A stretch of 29,973 bases of DNA from Hymenoscyphus infarciens. Taxonomy: Eukaryota; Ascomycota; Leotiomycetes; Helotiales; Helotiaceae. A program made the translations under genes and the position numbers. The notes beneath the pieces are model-generated. The model saw only the letters and a list, made by a program, of their open reading frames with translations. It was not told the origin of the DNA and ran no database searches. The stretch is from NCBI GenBank assembly GCA_001414345.1, contig LLCB01000491.1, forward strand, positions 1-29,973, given 5' to 3'. This document shows, in pieces, positions 1 through 11,714 of the stretch (position 1 is the first letter of the stretch; each line of letters begins with the position of its first letter).

Positions 1-424
1 AGATAATTAGAGTAAAGTCTTTATATACTCTTTTTATCTATTAAATAGATAATTAGAGTAAAGTCTTTATATATAGCTTATAAAGCTAAATACTTCTTTT
101 ATCTATTAAATAGATAATTAGAGTAAAGTCTATATATATAGCTTATAAAGCTAAATACTCTTTTTATCTATTAAATAGATAATTAGAGTAAAGTCTATAT
201 ATATAGCTTATAAACCTAAATATATAATTAGAGTAAATTCTTTATATATAGCTTATAAAGCTAAATACTCTTTTTATCTATTTAATAGATAAAAAGAGTA
301 AAGTCTATATATATAGCTTATTAAGCTAAATACTCTTTTTGTCTATTAAATAGATAATTAGAGTAAAGTCTATATATATAGCTTAGAAAGCTAAATACTC
401 TTTTTATCTATTAAATAGATAATA
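1..424. repeat. 65-bp minisatellite, about seven units
   Basis: Units begin with agataattagagtaaagtct or a variant at 1, 47, 112, 177, about 223, 287 and 352, with a final partial start at 417. Full units are 65 bp; those at 1 and 177 are about 46 bp and appear internally deleted. Each full unit has two inverted repeats, one around agcttataaagct and one around atctattaaatagat, so each could fold into two hairpins. The period is not a multiple of three, so this is probably non-coding. The array runs off the left edge of the window. Confidence 0.93.
266..300. repeat. Perfect inverted repeat, 17-bp arms
   Basis: The sequence tactctttttatctatt is followed by one base and then its exact reverse complement. 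It spans the boundary between two minisatellite units. Other units carry a shorter form because their right arm reads aattagagt instead of aaaaagagt. This copy is therefore either the ancestral palindrome or a local conversion. Confidence 0.9.
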
Positions 425-889
425 AATAGTTCTTTAATAGATCTTATTAAAAAACTTTAACTAATAGTTAACCGTTCTATTAAAAGTCTATATAACTACG
501 CTCTATAATTGTTCTAAGCTTACTAGTAACTATAATTGTTTATTATAAATAGTAGTAAACTTTTAACCTACTAGAAATAGTAAATAAATTATCTAGAATA
601 CGCTGCTTATTTTCTAGGTATAGGGTTAAGAGAGTAAAGTATAATATCGATATAATATTAATTTATAATAAACCCGCGGTTCTTACTATAGTATATCTAC
701 TACTTAGATAAACTTAAGAAGTAGCTTTAAAAACCCTTCTTTAAGCCTACTATTTACCTATTAAGAAAAACCTAACTCTTAGAAGCTATGTCTTTAATTA
801 ATACTTACTTTAAACTTAGCTTAACTAATAGCTAAGATATAACTCTTAAGCCTTTTTTTAATAACCTTTATAAATGATTATCTTAAATT
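425..889. other. AT-rich stretch without assignable gene
   Basis: No frame here has convincing protein-like composition and I see no clear repeat. It contains a short GC island, cccgcggttc, near 675. It separates the minisatellite from the first coding remnant. Confidence 0.5.
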
Positions 890-1635
890 AAGTAAAAATA
901 AATAAAAGATTACTAAAGCTACCTACGCTAAACCTAACCCTATTATTAGAAGCTTCTTATATAATAGTTAGATTAGAATTAGAAGATATTCTCTATCGCC
1001 TTATAAGCTATATTAGAATATAGTATAAGAGATTTAGATATAAAGATTATTAGTAATAATAATTAAAGAGATAAAGAGAGCTTTAAGAATTAGGAAAAGA
1101 CTATAGTTAGAAATAATATTCTATTCTAAGGTAATATTATAAGAAAAGAGTATAATAGCTAGAGTATAGGTAACGAAGATTTATTACTAATAGAAAGTAA
1201 ATAACTTAGTAATACTAAATAATATTATAATATAACTGACATTTTAAAGAGAGTAGAGGAGTATATTAAATATATTAAATATAAAATATAGAAAGATATT
1301 AATAGTATTTTAAAAAGGGCTTAAGAGAGAATATAAGTATATAAGAAAAAGAAGAGGCAAGTTATATTACTTAGAACTAAGGTATATACTCTTATCTATA
1401 TAATTAAGGAGAGCTTTAAAGTAGAGAGGAAGGACTACTTAACTAAATCTCTTAAAAGTAAAGAGAAAACTTCTAATAATAAGTAATAAGAATTTAAACA
1501 ACTTTAAAGCTATAGGCTAATATAGAGAGAGTAAAAGAGTAAGAAGGGCTCTCTACTAGAATAGGCTAATACTTCTAATATCTTTATAAATAAAGATAGA
1601 AAGGAATAGGAGTTAGAACTTCTTTTATTAAAATA
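890..1635 (+). pseudogene. RIP-degraded coding frame, charged helical protein, unknown family
   Basis: One frame can be followed for about 248 codons if TAA and TAG are read as former Gln or Trp codons. The product would be very rich in Lys, Glu, Asp, Arg and Gln, including runs such as RVEEYIKYIKYK and DRKEQELELLLLK, suggesting coiled coil in the second half. No start codon survives; an ATG at 874 is in another frame. I do not recognise the family. A DNA-binding or Gag-like protein of a mobile element would fit, but nothing identifies it. Frame choice rests on the high density of charged residues compared with the other frames. Confidence 0.4.
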
Positions 1636-1663
1636 ATAGCTATTTTAACTAGTACTAATATAA

Positions 1664-2012
1664 AACTATAATAGAATAAAACTAGTATATAAGTATTTAT
1701 TTTAAAGTACTTAAGTACTTTAGCTTTTCCTTAGATTAGTAATCTCTATTATAAGTTACTAAAACACCTTCTCTTAAGCTATTTATTAACTCTTAGTTAA
1801 ACTAGGTACTTAATAGTTAATATCTAGTATTCTTATAGTATATTTAATATCTTATAGTCCTCGACTTTTATTTCTAACTATATTCTAGCTATAGTAATCT
1901 AGTAATAGATAAGAGCGTTCCTTTCTTACTAATCCTACTCTTCTAAAAATTTAATACTATAGCTTATTCTAGTAACTTAGTAGCTGTTTTCTAATACTTC
2001 TACTAGCTTTCC
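1664..2012 (-). pseudogene. Degraded coding remnant on minus strand, unknown
   Basis: On the minus strand a frame of about 116 codons reads as an acidic-basic protein, for example GKLVEVLENSYQVTRI and, further on, RIQLEIKVEDYKIL. All stops in it are TAA or TAG. The plus strand at the same place is poor in Asp and Glu, so minus is preferred. It converges with the frame that ends near 1635. It may extend upstream towards 2050 but the boundary is not visible. No family is recognised. Confidence 0.3.
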
Positions 2013-2219
2013 TTAAAAATAGATTTAAAACAGCTATTACTAGTCTAACTAAATAAACTATAAATTCTTTAAAGATATTTTCCTTCTCTATTTATATTAT
2101 ATTATTTTATTATACCCTCTCTACTATTTTTAGTATATACTCTCTCTCCTCTCTCTCTTCTAATATGTTTTAGTAATATTCTTTTTTCCTCTTTCTATAT
2201 AAATAGAAGATAAAGTTAA

Positions 2220-2381
2220 AGATTTAATAAGTTAAAAATACTACTTAGCTTTAAAGAGTTAAGGTAGTAAGAGAATTATAAAAGAGTCGAGGTTATATAA
2301 GAATTTAATAAGCTAAGAATCCTACTAGCTTTAAGAAGTTATAGTAGAAAATAAGGTTAATAGAGAGCTATTAGAAGAGTT
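2220..2381 (+). repeat. Two tandem 81-bp units, in frame
   Basis: The block ttt aat aag at 2223 recurs at 2304, exactly 81 bp later, followed by similar sequence through at least 50 bases. In the plus frame both copies read FNKL(K/R)ILL. The period equals 27 codons, which favours a coding origin. Sequence just after the second copy is best read in the neighbouring frame, so a small indel probably lies near 2320-2335. Confidence 0.6.
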
Positions 2382-4350
2382 AGAAAAAGAAGAGGTTAAG
2401 TAAGATTAGGTTCTATTAAGATAAGAGAGGCGATTAAAAGCTATAACCTTACTTTTAACTAATAAAGTCTCTTTATATATTTATAACTAGTAGCTTATTT
2501 AGTTATTCTTTATTAAAAAGTTAAGTTAAGCTTTATAATAAGTTTATACTTCGAATATATTAAATTATAAGAGATACTTTATAAGAAATACTTATAAGAT
2601 AAGACTAATCTTTATTATAACTTATAACTATATATATATATACTACTTATAACTCCTTATACTCTACTAAGGAAAGATTCTTAAACTAGAAGTAACTTAA
2701 AGATATAATACTTATAAAGAGTAGTAAATATCTACTAGACTCTTAGATTCTTTAGAAAGGTAAGAAAACAAATTTTAAGAGCTATATATCTATATTTAAC
2801 TCTAATTAAAAGGTAGTATATACTAGGGTATTAACTATCCTAGTAAATATTTAATAACGAAAAAAAGTAGAAAAGGTATAAGAAAAGGTAGAAACCTAAC
2901 TAGTCCTTAGTAACTAAATAAAGATCTTAGTCTATAAAGAAGAATAGAGATAGAGTTAATATATTCTATTTTAAAAGAAGAGACTAAAACTTTATTATAT
3001 TCTTAGTATAAAAGGCTCTAGTGCTCCTTATAGGCTTTAATAACTTAGGCTAAAGTCTTCTTCTTTCTAGTAATAACTTATATAAATCATATAGCTTAAG
3101 TAAATATTTATAGTATAAATAAAATTAAGAGGCCTTCTTTATCTTCTTTAAAAAGATCTATATTATAAATTACTCTCTCCTTCTCTATAGTTACTACTAT
3201 TTAAATACTATTATATACCTAGTTAAAAATAAGATCTATATATTCTAAATAAATCTTAATAATATCTAACTAGTAATTAAAGAAGCCTAAAGCCTTTAAA
3301 GTAAAATACTATCTAAAAAAGAGTAAGGCTAGAGCTATATCTTTAAATATATTTAAAGAGACTTAGATATTAGCTTCGTTATTAAGAGTGCGTAGTTTAT
3401 AGAAGTCTTTATTAAAGCTTATAAATAAATTGTTATTATTTCCTAGATTAAATAATATAACTATAGTTTATAGTAAGAGAAGGTATATTAAGACTAGTAA
3501 AATTAGTAAAGTAGTTAGTATTAGTAGGATATATACTAACTTTATAGAGATAGGTTAATATAAAGTTTAAAGAGTTATTAGTAGAGATTATAAGATAGAA
3601 GACATAGCTTATTAAGGCTTAATAGACGTAGAGAGAGTTATGTTATAAATGCTCTAAAATATTAATTAGAATTATAGTATAAATAAGGAGGGTAAATATA
3701 CTAAAAGCTTAATAAATACCTTCTAATCCTTAGACGAAATAGTAATTTAGTTTTATTATAGAATAGATTGCTATTTAGGCTAGGTTAACAAGGAGAGCCT
3801 ACTATATATAGTTTAGAATTAATAGACTAAGGCTTATAAAGCCTAGATATTAGTAGTAGAAAGAGTCTAATTATAATAAGTAGGAGCCTAGTTTAATAAC
3901 TTAGAGTATAATCACCTACTATTTTAGTAGCTTAATTAGTAATTAAGAAGTATAAATTAAAAAGTAGAATAGCTTAGATAGTATATAAGCGCTTTACGCT
4001 ATATAACGTATAAGAGAAGTCTTAAACGTTTTAAGGCCTTAAGGTTAATACTTAATAGTTATTTAAGTAATTAAAAGAGTAAAAGCTTAATAATAGCTAA
4101 TAAGGATAAGTTTCTCTATATATTACGTAACTTAGTATAGTCTAAGTAAAGTACTATTATATAGAGATATTACTCTTAATTTAATTATAAAGTTATTATA
4201 TAAGCTTTTTTAAAATTAAATCCTTATACTTTATATAATAGTAATTTAATTTAATATATATAGGTTTTATCTTATTTATATAAGGTTAAGTTATACTAAT
4301 CTAACCTTATAACGCTTATCTCTACTCTAGCTTATCTACTTATATTTTAT
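2220..4350 (+). pseudogene. Long RIP-degraded frame, about 670 codons, unknown family
   Basis: From 2335 to about 4350 a single frame continues with no frameshift needed; a preceding part (2220-2330) is one frame over. The predicted product is Lys/Glu-rich at its start (ELLEELEKEEVKQ), has a basic middle (LITKKSRKGIRKGR), and ends in a Gln/Leu/Arg-rich helical region around 3890-4000. A segment near 3733 (LDEIVIQFYYRID) has particularly protein-like composition. All stops are TAA or TAG. I looked for reverse transcriptase, integrase and DDE-transposase signatures and saw none. It lies 70 bp upstream of the next plus-strand frame and may belong to the same element. Confidence 0.42.
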
Positions 4351-4417
4351 AGTATATAATATACCTTAGCTCTTTAAGCTTAATAAGCTTATATATAATA
4401 AAGCCTATTATATAAAG

Positions 4418-5880
4418 GCATCTACTAATCCTATTAACCTCTAAAGACGAATTAAATTAATAGGAGTTCTTATATATAACTCTCTTAGTTAGATTAGTAC
4501 TATATCTAATAATAATAAGTCTAACGCTGACGCCGACGTTATACTAGATACTCTAGATACTAATAATCCTTATAAGCGTAAGCAGCCTCCTTATAAAGCT
4601 ATAGCTAAAGCTAAAGCTCTACTTAAGCGCTAATCCTATATCAAGCTTTCAAAGAATACTAGAGTAGGAGTAGATAAGGTAAGAGTAGATAGAGTAAGAG
4701 TAGATAGAGTAGTAGATAGACTAATTATTATATCTCTAATATTATAAGATCCTACTACTAGAACTTAGTCTATCTTATAAATAGCTGCTAAAAAGAAGGC
4801 CGCTACTAGAATTAACCTAGGTATTAAGCTAGACACTACTATTATCTTTATAAATCTTAATAATAAAAACTATTTATTTTTTATAATTCCTATTTAAGAT
4901 TTAATACTAACGCTTACCTAAGTTAAATATCTTAGTAAAAAATAAGAGACTTTTTAAGTACTAGATATAAAATTCTAGATTTAGTTATCTTATACCTAGT
5001 TAAGTCTACTTTAGATTTCTTAGCTATAACTACTTAACTTTTATATTCTATAAAATATAAGTCTTAGTAGTATAAATCTTCTCTATTTACTTTAAAATAA
5101 GAGTATAAAATAGAATAAAGATACTAATATAGAAATCTTTACTACTTAGTAATATCTTAATACTTTAAGTTACTAAGTAATAGTAAAGGTAGACTAGAAA
5201 TTAAATAAAGATAGTCTAGTTAATACTTCTCTTTATAAACTAAAGGTTATAATAGAAGTAACTTCTAAATATAATAAAACTATTTAGACTCTTCTTAAAG
5301 ATAAGCTTTTATAATAACTTTATAATAATATAAATTAGCTTAAAGTTAAATTAGAGATAGTTATAAGTAGTAGGAATATTAAATAAGTACTATATACTAA
5401 TAGTTAGGTTAATAGAAGGACGTAGCTAAGAGTTAAAGATAAGCGTACTCCTTCTAAGAAGGCATTTAATAAGGTTTAAGATAGAGTTTCTAGCTTTAGT
5501 CTAGGTTAGTCTTAAGAATAGTATTAAAAGCTAATCTATTTTTTTAGAAGAACTATTACTACTCTAGGTTTTCTAGCTACTCTTCTTAGAGGCATTTTTC
5601 TAGCTACCTCTTCTACTCTAGGTATATTAATTAGTACTTTTATAGTTATAACTATTAATATCTACCCTAAGTAGTAATACTTTAGCTAGTAATCTTTATA
5701 CTAAGACTCCTACTAATAGCTTAAGAAATAAAACCTCTAGAAGCGTTAAAGAGAGTATAAATAAAGAGAGTATAAATACTAGAATAAGTAGAGATTTTAA
5801 ATAACTATAGGCTAAGAGATAAGAAGCTATATAAGATAAAGTATAAAGAAAGGTATAAAGAGAGATATAAAGGATATTAA
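4418..5880 (+). pseudogene. RIP-degraded frame with low-RIP N-terminus, Gag or ORF1-like
   Basis: About 487 codons in one frame. The first 75 codons are unusually well preserved and read ASTNPIN, then SNADADVILDTLDT, then YKRKQPPYKAIAKAKAL, a polar and basic N-terminal region. A repeat of Arg-Val-Asp follows (4660-4722). The middle is Lys/Asn-rich and includes RVKDKRTPSKKAFNK near 5430. The C-terminal part (5700-5830) is Gln/Lys/Arg-rich. Such a layout resembles the first protein of retroelements, but no zinc knuckle is visible, so this is only a suggestion. The original ATG would lie just before 4418 and has not survived. Confidence 0.42.
4660..4722 (+). repeat. Short tandem repeat coding for Arg-Val-Asp
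   Basis: The block agagtagatagagta is repeated about four times with small changes. In the plus frame of the surrounding pseudogene it reads RVGVDKVRVDRVRVDRVVDR. The repeat stays in frame, consistent with expansion inside a coding region. Confidence 0.75.
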
Positions 5881-6240
5881 GTAAGTAAGTTAGTCTTTAA
5901 GACCTCTTCTCTAATAGTAAATCTAACTCTTTTAAATATTTCTTTAATAATTTTAACTAGAATAATTAACTAGATAATAATATTACCTCTCTCTAATATC
6001 TTAATTCTAACTATAATAGCGTTTATAGCTTTATACCTCTTAATTCTAACTAAAACAACGTTTACTACTTTATATCTAGTAGGTCTAAAAACTAAGTAAG
6101 CTCTATAGCTTTAGAGTAATTAAAAAGTAGCTAGTAACTAGGATAGTATAAGGAGAATAGAGGTAGTAGGTTATTCTTATTTTTGTTATTTTAATAACTT
6201 ATTTATATATAGATTCTAAATAAATTCTAGAAGATAATAA
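5881..6240. other. AT-rich stretch, no clear gene
   Basis: A short internal duplication occurs near 5990-6080: cttaattctaactataa...gcgtttatagctttatacc is followed by a similar copy. In one plus frame it gives two copies of an Asn/Ser-rich motif ending in VY.FI. I cannot join it with confidence to either neighbouring frame. Confidence 0.35.
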
Positions 6241-6640
6241 AATAGTACTAATAGAGAATATAATAGATTATAAAGATAGATTAGATTATAGTAAGTTTAT
6301 AATTTAAAAGTTACTTAATTTTTATATAAGTAATAATATATAAGTAGGCTTAAGTATATACTTACCTTAACTACTTTAGAATATACTAGCTAAGAACGAT
6401 TTAAATAATATAGAGTAATTATTAAAAGAATTAAAGGTTATTAAACCTACTATAAGTATAGGTAAGCAAGTAAAACAAGTATTAATAGTAAAAGTAGTAA
6501 AGTATACTATATAAAGTAATAAGCATAGTATATTCTTATAAGATAGGTTTATAAGGTACTAGGATAGAGCTTATAGTAGTAAAGTATTTAGAAAGAACTT
6601 TTAAAGGAACTTTTAATAGTTTAATAGAAATTTCACTTCT
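6241..6640 (+). pseudogene. Weak coding remnant, unknown
   Basis: A plus frame of about 130 codons is rich in Lys, Arg, Gln and Ser, for example RVIIKRIKGY and the later SINSKSSKVYYIK. Stops are TAA or TAG only. It may be the downstream part of the frame at 4418-5880 after one or more frameshifts. Composition is the only evidence, and in RIP-altered DNA that is weak. Confidence 0.25.
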
Positions 6641-7019
6641 AGAATAAATCTATAATATAGCTTAGTTATTTTTAGCTATAGACTAGCTTATACTAGTTTT
6701 ATTACTTTCTTACTTTTAAGAAGCACGCTTAATATATTACTACTTATCTATAGACTTGAAAAAGAGGTCTAAAAATACTATAGAAAATTATAGTTAATAA
6801 TATACTACTTCTTATATTATCTAAACTTTAACCTTAATTTAGTATAAGCTCGAAGATAGAGGGTACTTATAGTAGAGAAGAGAGGTCTTATATATATAAT
6901 ACTATACCTACTAGTATTAGCTAAGCAAGCTCTTATATATAGCTAAGTCTACTTAAATAATCCTTTTTAGCTCTAAATCTTCTAGAAATATATTTTTAAA
7001 GGCTATAAAGATAAACTAG
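6641..7019. other. AT-rich stretch, no gene assigned
   Basis: Both strands can be read through if stops are treated as Gln, and neither gives clearly better composition. I see no repeat or RNA gene. Confidence 0.4.
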
Positions 7020-8445
7020 TATATATCTACCTTTATAATTAAAGATTACTTCCTTTCTTCTTCTTATATTCTAATATAATTATCCTAGAATCTAAATCTA
7101 GTTAGTAAGAGATAAGCTTAATTTAATATTTTAAAAAGACATCTACCTACGTTCTTTCTTATAAAAGTCGTTAGTATAGTTTATTATATACTAGATTAAA
7201 GCTATAAAGTAGATAAGTATTAATATCTTTTTAGATATTATATACTAATATTAGATGTCTTATAGGCTAGATATATAGATTATTTAGTTCTTAACTAGAT
7301 AGTATAGACGGTTTTAAAGTATAAACTCTAAACCTCTCTAAAAGATTTCGAATTAATAAGAAACTAGTATTCTAATTAGCAAATTCTCTAGTCTTTATAA
7401 ATATAGAAAAGTATATTAGTTCTAGACTAGCTTCTTAGTATAAATCCTTAAAAATCTCTCTAGCTTCTAAGGTATAGAAGGTTAATAAATCCTAGCTATT
7501 ATTACGTCTTTAATTAGTAATATAATATAAAACCTTATACCTATACTAATTTAAAAAAGGTATTTATATCTTAGTTAATATTCTACTTATAAGTATATAA
7601 ATAGAGTTAAGATTATACTAACCTACTAGGTAATTACTTTAGTACTTTTCTATATTTCTTTAAGATAGTATTACTAAACCTACTTACTCTACTACTCTAT
7701 CTTTTCTTAGTACTCTTTAACCTCTTAGTTATTTATATCTTTATCTAGTACTTCTTAGTAAATTTTAATAAACTTATTTACTCTCTTATATCTAAGCCTC
7801 TATCTTTTATCGTTACTAATTTAGTTATATAAGTATTTTAAATAAATAGAGCCTTAACTACCTAAGAGTAGATCTTTAAATAATTTCTTTTATTTATTAT
7901 ATCCTTTATAGTAGTCTAGAATCTAATAGCGTTCCTTTTTCTAGAATATATCTTATATTAAAGGTACTCTTATAGTAATATAATAGTAATTACTTATAGT
8001 AGTTTAAATATAATTATAAACTAGATTAGAATCGACCTTTATATACTAACTAAGTTTATACGTCTTCTTATAGAATTCGTTTATTAACTTATTAAGTCAA
8101 GTTTAAATAAGAGGTTTAAGTTCTTTAGCTAGTATATTATCTTATCTATTATTAAATATATCTAGTTTCTAGGGTTTATCTTAATTTTAAGATATATTAT
8201 CTTAATATTAGATAGTCTTATCTTAAGGTTATATAGTTTTATCTTAATACTAGGCTTTATCTTATTAGATAGCCTTATCTTATTAGATAGCCTTATCTTA
8301 AGGTTATAAGGTTTCGTCTTAATACTAGGCCTTATCTTATTAGTCTCCTTATATAAAGAGAGGTTATTCTTCGTCTTACGGTTTATTATTATATACTAGG
8401 TAGTTTCTTTTATATCTCTTACTAGCGTCCTATCTATTATTACCC
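7020..8445 (-). pseudogene. Degraded minus-strand frame with heptad-like repeats
   Basis: One minus-strand frame runs through about 475 codons. Near its start (8345-8165) are nine or so units of 6 or 7 codons beginning Arg-Gln (or Arg-Arg), such as RQGYLI and RQNYITL. Downstream the frame is rich in Glu, Asp, Lys and Arg, for example DLLTFYTLEAREIFKDLY near 7480. The plus strand here is poor in acidic residues, so minus is preferred. A short stretch near 7200 slightly resembles a retroviral-type integrase linker, but the expected His and Cys residues cannot be placed. No family is recognised. Confidence 0.35.
8165..8345 (-). repeat. Tandem 18/21-bp units, in-frame coiled-coil-like
   Basis: On the minus strand aagataa or a close variant starts units of 18, 21, 18, 18, 18, 21, 21 and 21 bp. 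Every length is a multiple of three. Translated units have six or seven residues with Leu or Ile before Arg-Gln, as in a heptad pattern. On the plus strand the same array appears as attagatagccttatctt. Confidence 0.75.
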
Positions 8446-9251
8446 CTTTTCTACGCTAACCTCTTATTTATAGTTAACTATATAGTTTTAATTTATATTT
8501 ATTAGTTAAGAGATAAATAGAGTTAATAACTCTAAAGAGAATAATTTAAAAAATAATAAGTCTTAGTATATATTCTATCTTTTATTATATTCTAAGAGAG
8601 GTTTAAAAAGAGAATATAATAAACACTAGTCCTCTTAGCTCTTTAAGTTCCTTTAATTATCTAATATACTTTTAAAACATATATTAGATATCTAATATAT
8701 TCTATTAGTCTTATCTACTAGAGTTACTATAACTAGAGTAGCTAGTATTCCTCTTCTTATATAAACTCTAGTATAAATTATACATAAATTATTAGAACTT
8801 AAAAGGATTATATATAAATATATAAGGTTTACTTAACCTATATAATAAAGGTAGAATAAGATATTAAAGTAGATTAAAAGAATAGTTTAAATAAATATAT
8901 AATAATAATAATAGTATAATTTTTAATATATAGTAATAAAATACTCTTATTTAACTACTAGTTAAAATATATCTATTAAGTTTAGACTATTTAGTAAATT
9001 TAACTTAAATCGTAATAGTTTTTAGCTATAAGTATACTATACCTTAGTTATAAGGTAGCTAAAAACAAGGCTATTCTTAGCCTTCTCTTAGTACCTACTA
9101 GATACTAGTATTACTAGAGACTAATACCTTAATCTAGAATACTATATATATTCTTTCTATATATTCTTATTAAATAAATTAAACCTCTTTCTACCTTTTA
9201 TATAAAAGCGTAATAGTTTAAAAATATTATCTTATAGTATAGAAGGTAGGT
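8446..9251. other. Intergenic AT-rich DNA with a 22-bp palindrome
   Basis: No coding frame stands out. A perfect 22-bp palindrome lies at 8679-8700 (atatattagat followed by its reverse complement). A run of taa/ataat units lies near 8900-8920. The last 50 bases before the next frame contain ttttatataaaagc (about 9197-9210), which could be a TATA-like element. Confidence 0.4.
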
Positions 9252-9821
9252 ATACGAAAACTAAAAAGGAAACAGAGCTCTATTAATATAGATTTATACT
9301 CTAAGCTTAGAACTTAGCTAGAAGAAAAGGAGTTAGAACTTATATTAAAATACTTAGTAAATACTAAAGAATACAAAAATACTATAGTTACTCTTAGAAA
9401 ACGTTATCTAGAAGTAAATAGTCTTTATTAGAGTAAAATATAATAATTATAATATTTCCTCTTAACTCTAATATAATAACTTATTATTATATATATATAA
9501 AAATATAATATTATTAGAAAAGATAAAGGTAATAATTATAAGAAATATATATACTTATATAAAGACTTATAAATTAGACCTTCTTATTCCTATTATCTCT
9601 ATTCTATATTTCTTTACCTATATTATAATAAAATTAATAACTTTATTAAGTTAAAGATAAGATTATTAAGAATATAGAGGTTATTTAAACTTATAAAAGA
9701 TAAAGTTAAATAGGATTCTTATTCTAATTCCTAGCTTTATCCTAGTTAGAATAGTAGTACTATACTATTACTATTATAGCTAGCCTTAGTAATCTTAGAT
9801 AATAGTAAGAGGATTCTCTTA

Positions 9822-9915
9822 GAGGATAGTAATAGGGTTTCTTAGGCTAATAGTAATAGGTCTTAAGTGAATAGTAATAGGGTTTCCTAGGCTAGTAGTA
9901 ATAGAGTTCTTAGCT
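9822..9915 (+). repeat. Four tandem units of 7-8 codons (Ser-Asn-Arg)
   Basis: The block agtaatagg recurs with units of 24, 21 and 24 bp, then a diverged last copy. Read in the surrounding frame the units are DSNRVSQA, NSNRSQV, NSNRVSQA and SSNRVLS, with Q standing for TAG or TAA. All periods are multiples of three. Confidence 0.8.
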
Positions 9916-10070
9916 AAAAACAACTCCTAGGTTTTTAAAGATATAAATATAACTCTTTTTTATCTTTTAATTATAAAAGTCTATCTAATATATACTTTAA
10001 AGTACTAGAGAAGATAGATTCCTAATTATAACTATAAAGGATTTAAGCGCCTAGTTTTACTTTCTATCTA

Positions 10071-10328
10071 ATAATCTAAGAGAGTATTAATAAGGTTTTA
10101 AGTAAAGTAGAACTATAAAGTATCTATATAAGCGAATTAGAATAATCTTTAGAATATTTAAGTCCTTCTAACTAACGTTTTAAAATATTAACTAATCTAA
10201 TAATATAAGAGAGCTATTATAGAGTTTAGAGTAAGATAGAGCTATAGAGTATTTAAGTAAGTAAATTAGAATAACCTTTAAATAGTATAAGTCTCTTAGA
10301 TAATCGTTCTAAATTTAGAAACAGTGAT
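10071..10328 (+). repeat. Two tandem 129-bp (43-codon) units
   Basis: Sequence from about 10071 recurs from 10200. The anchors taa gag ag at 10077 and 10206 are 129 bp apart, and the block gtaaattagaataa/gcgaattagaataa also repeats. In frame both copies read (I)IQES...V.SK(V/I)ELQSI..S(E/K)LEQ, a helical unit. The period is exactly 43 codons. Confidence 0.8.
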
Positions 10329-11714
10329 TACTATAATAGCTATACTCTTTTAAATAATTCCTAATATAGTTATCCTAGGTAGATAGGTAACTAAGAGCCT
10401 TATAAGTTATTTAAAAGAGTTATATATACTTAAAAACTAATAAATAAAATAGTTAAAGAAAGAGTACTTAAAGATTAAATTTTCTTAAGTCTAGTATATT
10501 TTATAAATTTATACCTAAAAGTAGGTTTAAGTATATAGAGGTATATAAAAGTTAGATAAAAGGAAAGTTAATAGTTATAGTACTTATTATATAAGAGGTT
10601 TTACTTAAGAATAAGTTATATATAAGTATTATCTATTATCTCTAAATACTCTACTAATATATAAGATAAGTCTTTACTAACTAGGTATTATAGAAAGAAA
10701 GGCCTTTAAGTAAAACGTATTAAGTAATTACTAATATACTATATAAACTACTCTCTACTAGTAAAAGAGGAAAGTATATTAGAAAAGAAGTACTATACTT
10801 AGATAATACTTTAATAGTATATTATTACCTTACTAATATCTTCTTAAGTAAACCTTCTATTACTAAATACTCTTTATTCTTTAATATTAGAATCCTCGAG
10901 CTTAATAATAACTCTAGTCTTCTTAGGAGTTATTAGAGTACTATTATTATAAGACTTCTTCTTTAGAGTACTATTATTATTATTAAACTAATATTTATAC
11001 TTTAGTATATTAACTATAGCTTATAGATAATTTTAGTTTATTAAAAATAGAGTTATATAATATAGATTACTAATCTTATAAGTTCTTTATATTTTCTTAA
11101 TATCTAGTTTAGCTATATTATAAAAGCCTTTTAGCTAGTAGTATATATTAGCTACTATTCTAAGAGATATACTTAAAATAATAGCTACCTACTACTATTA
11201 TACTCTTTCTTATAAGCTTATGTTAAAGTACGTCCTTATAGCTCTCTATTATAGCTTCTAATTACTTCTTTTCTATCTTAATAGTATATATTAGTATAAT
11301 AAGAGCCTTCTATTTATATACTAGGCTTTAGAGTTCGAGGGAGTTTTTATAAATAGTATTAAACTTATATTAGGTCTTAATTAGAAATATTATATAAGGG
11401 AAAAACTAGATATAAGTATTACTTTAAGCTTTAAAAAACTTTAGATTATTAGCTTTATTAGTATCTAGATCTATCTTAGCTACTTTACTATTATTTATTA
11501 GAAGAGCTTTTATTATTACTTTATTAATTATAGGTGTCTTATATAATATAATAACTAACTAGTATAGTTAGTATAGATATAGATTTATAGTTATAGTTAC
11601 TACTACTTACTTACTTATTAGGAATATAAGGTAAATCGTAGTTAAAACTATAGAATAATATACTAAGGTTTATAATACTCGACTTTATATACTACTACTA
11701 AGATATATAGAGTA

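Noticed and set aside
1..424. CRISPR array
   Set aside because: Units are contiguous and near identical over their full length, without unique spacers, and the DNA is fungal in character.
874..1000. ATG at 874 as the start of the first frame
   Set aside because: It is in another frame than the charged coding frame that begins at 890.
2220..4350. Starship captain (DUF3435 tyrosine recombinase)
   Set aside because: I looked for the R...HxxR...Y pattern in the long frame and could not place it.
7100..7330. Ty3-type integrase zinc-binding region on the minus strand
   Set aside because: A string similar to the usual linker appears, but the His and Cys residues cannot be placed and the following DDE region is not visible.
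7380..7440. LINE reverse transcriptase GSP-type motif on the minus strand
   Set aside because: YQEASLELIYFSIF resembles it loosely, but the Gly-to-Glu change is not a RIP change and no active-site Asp pair follows.
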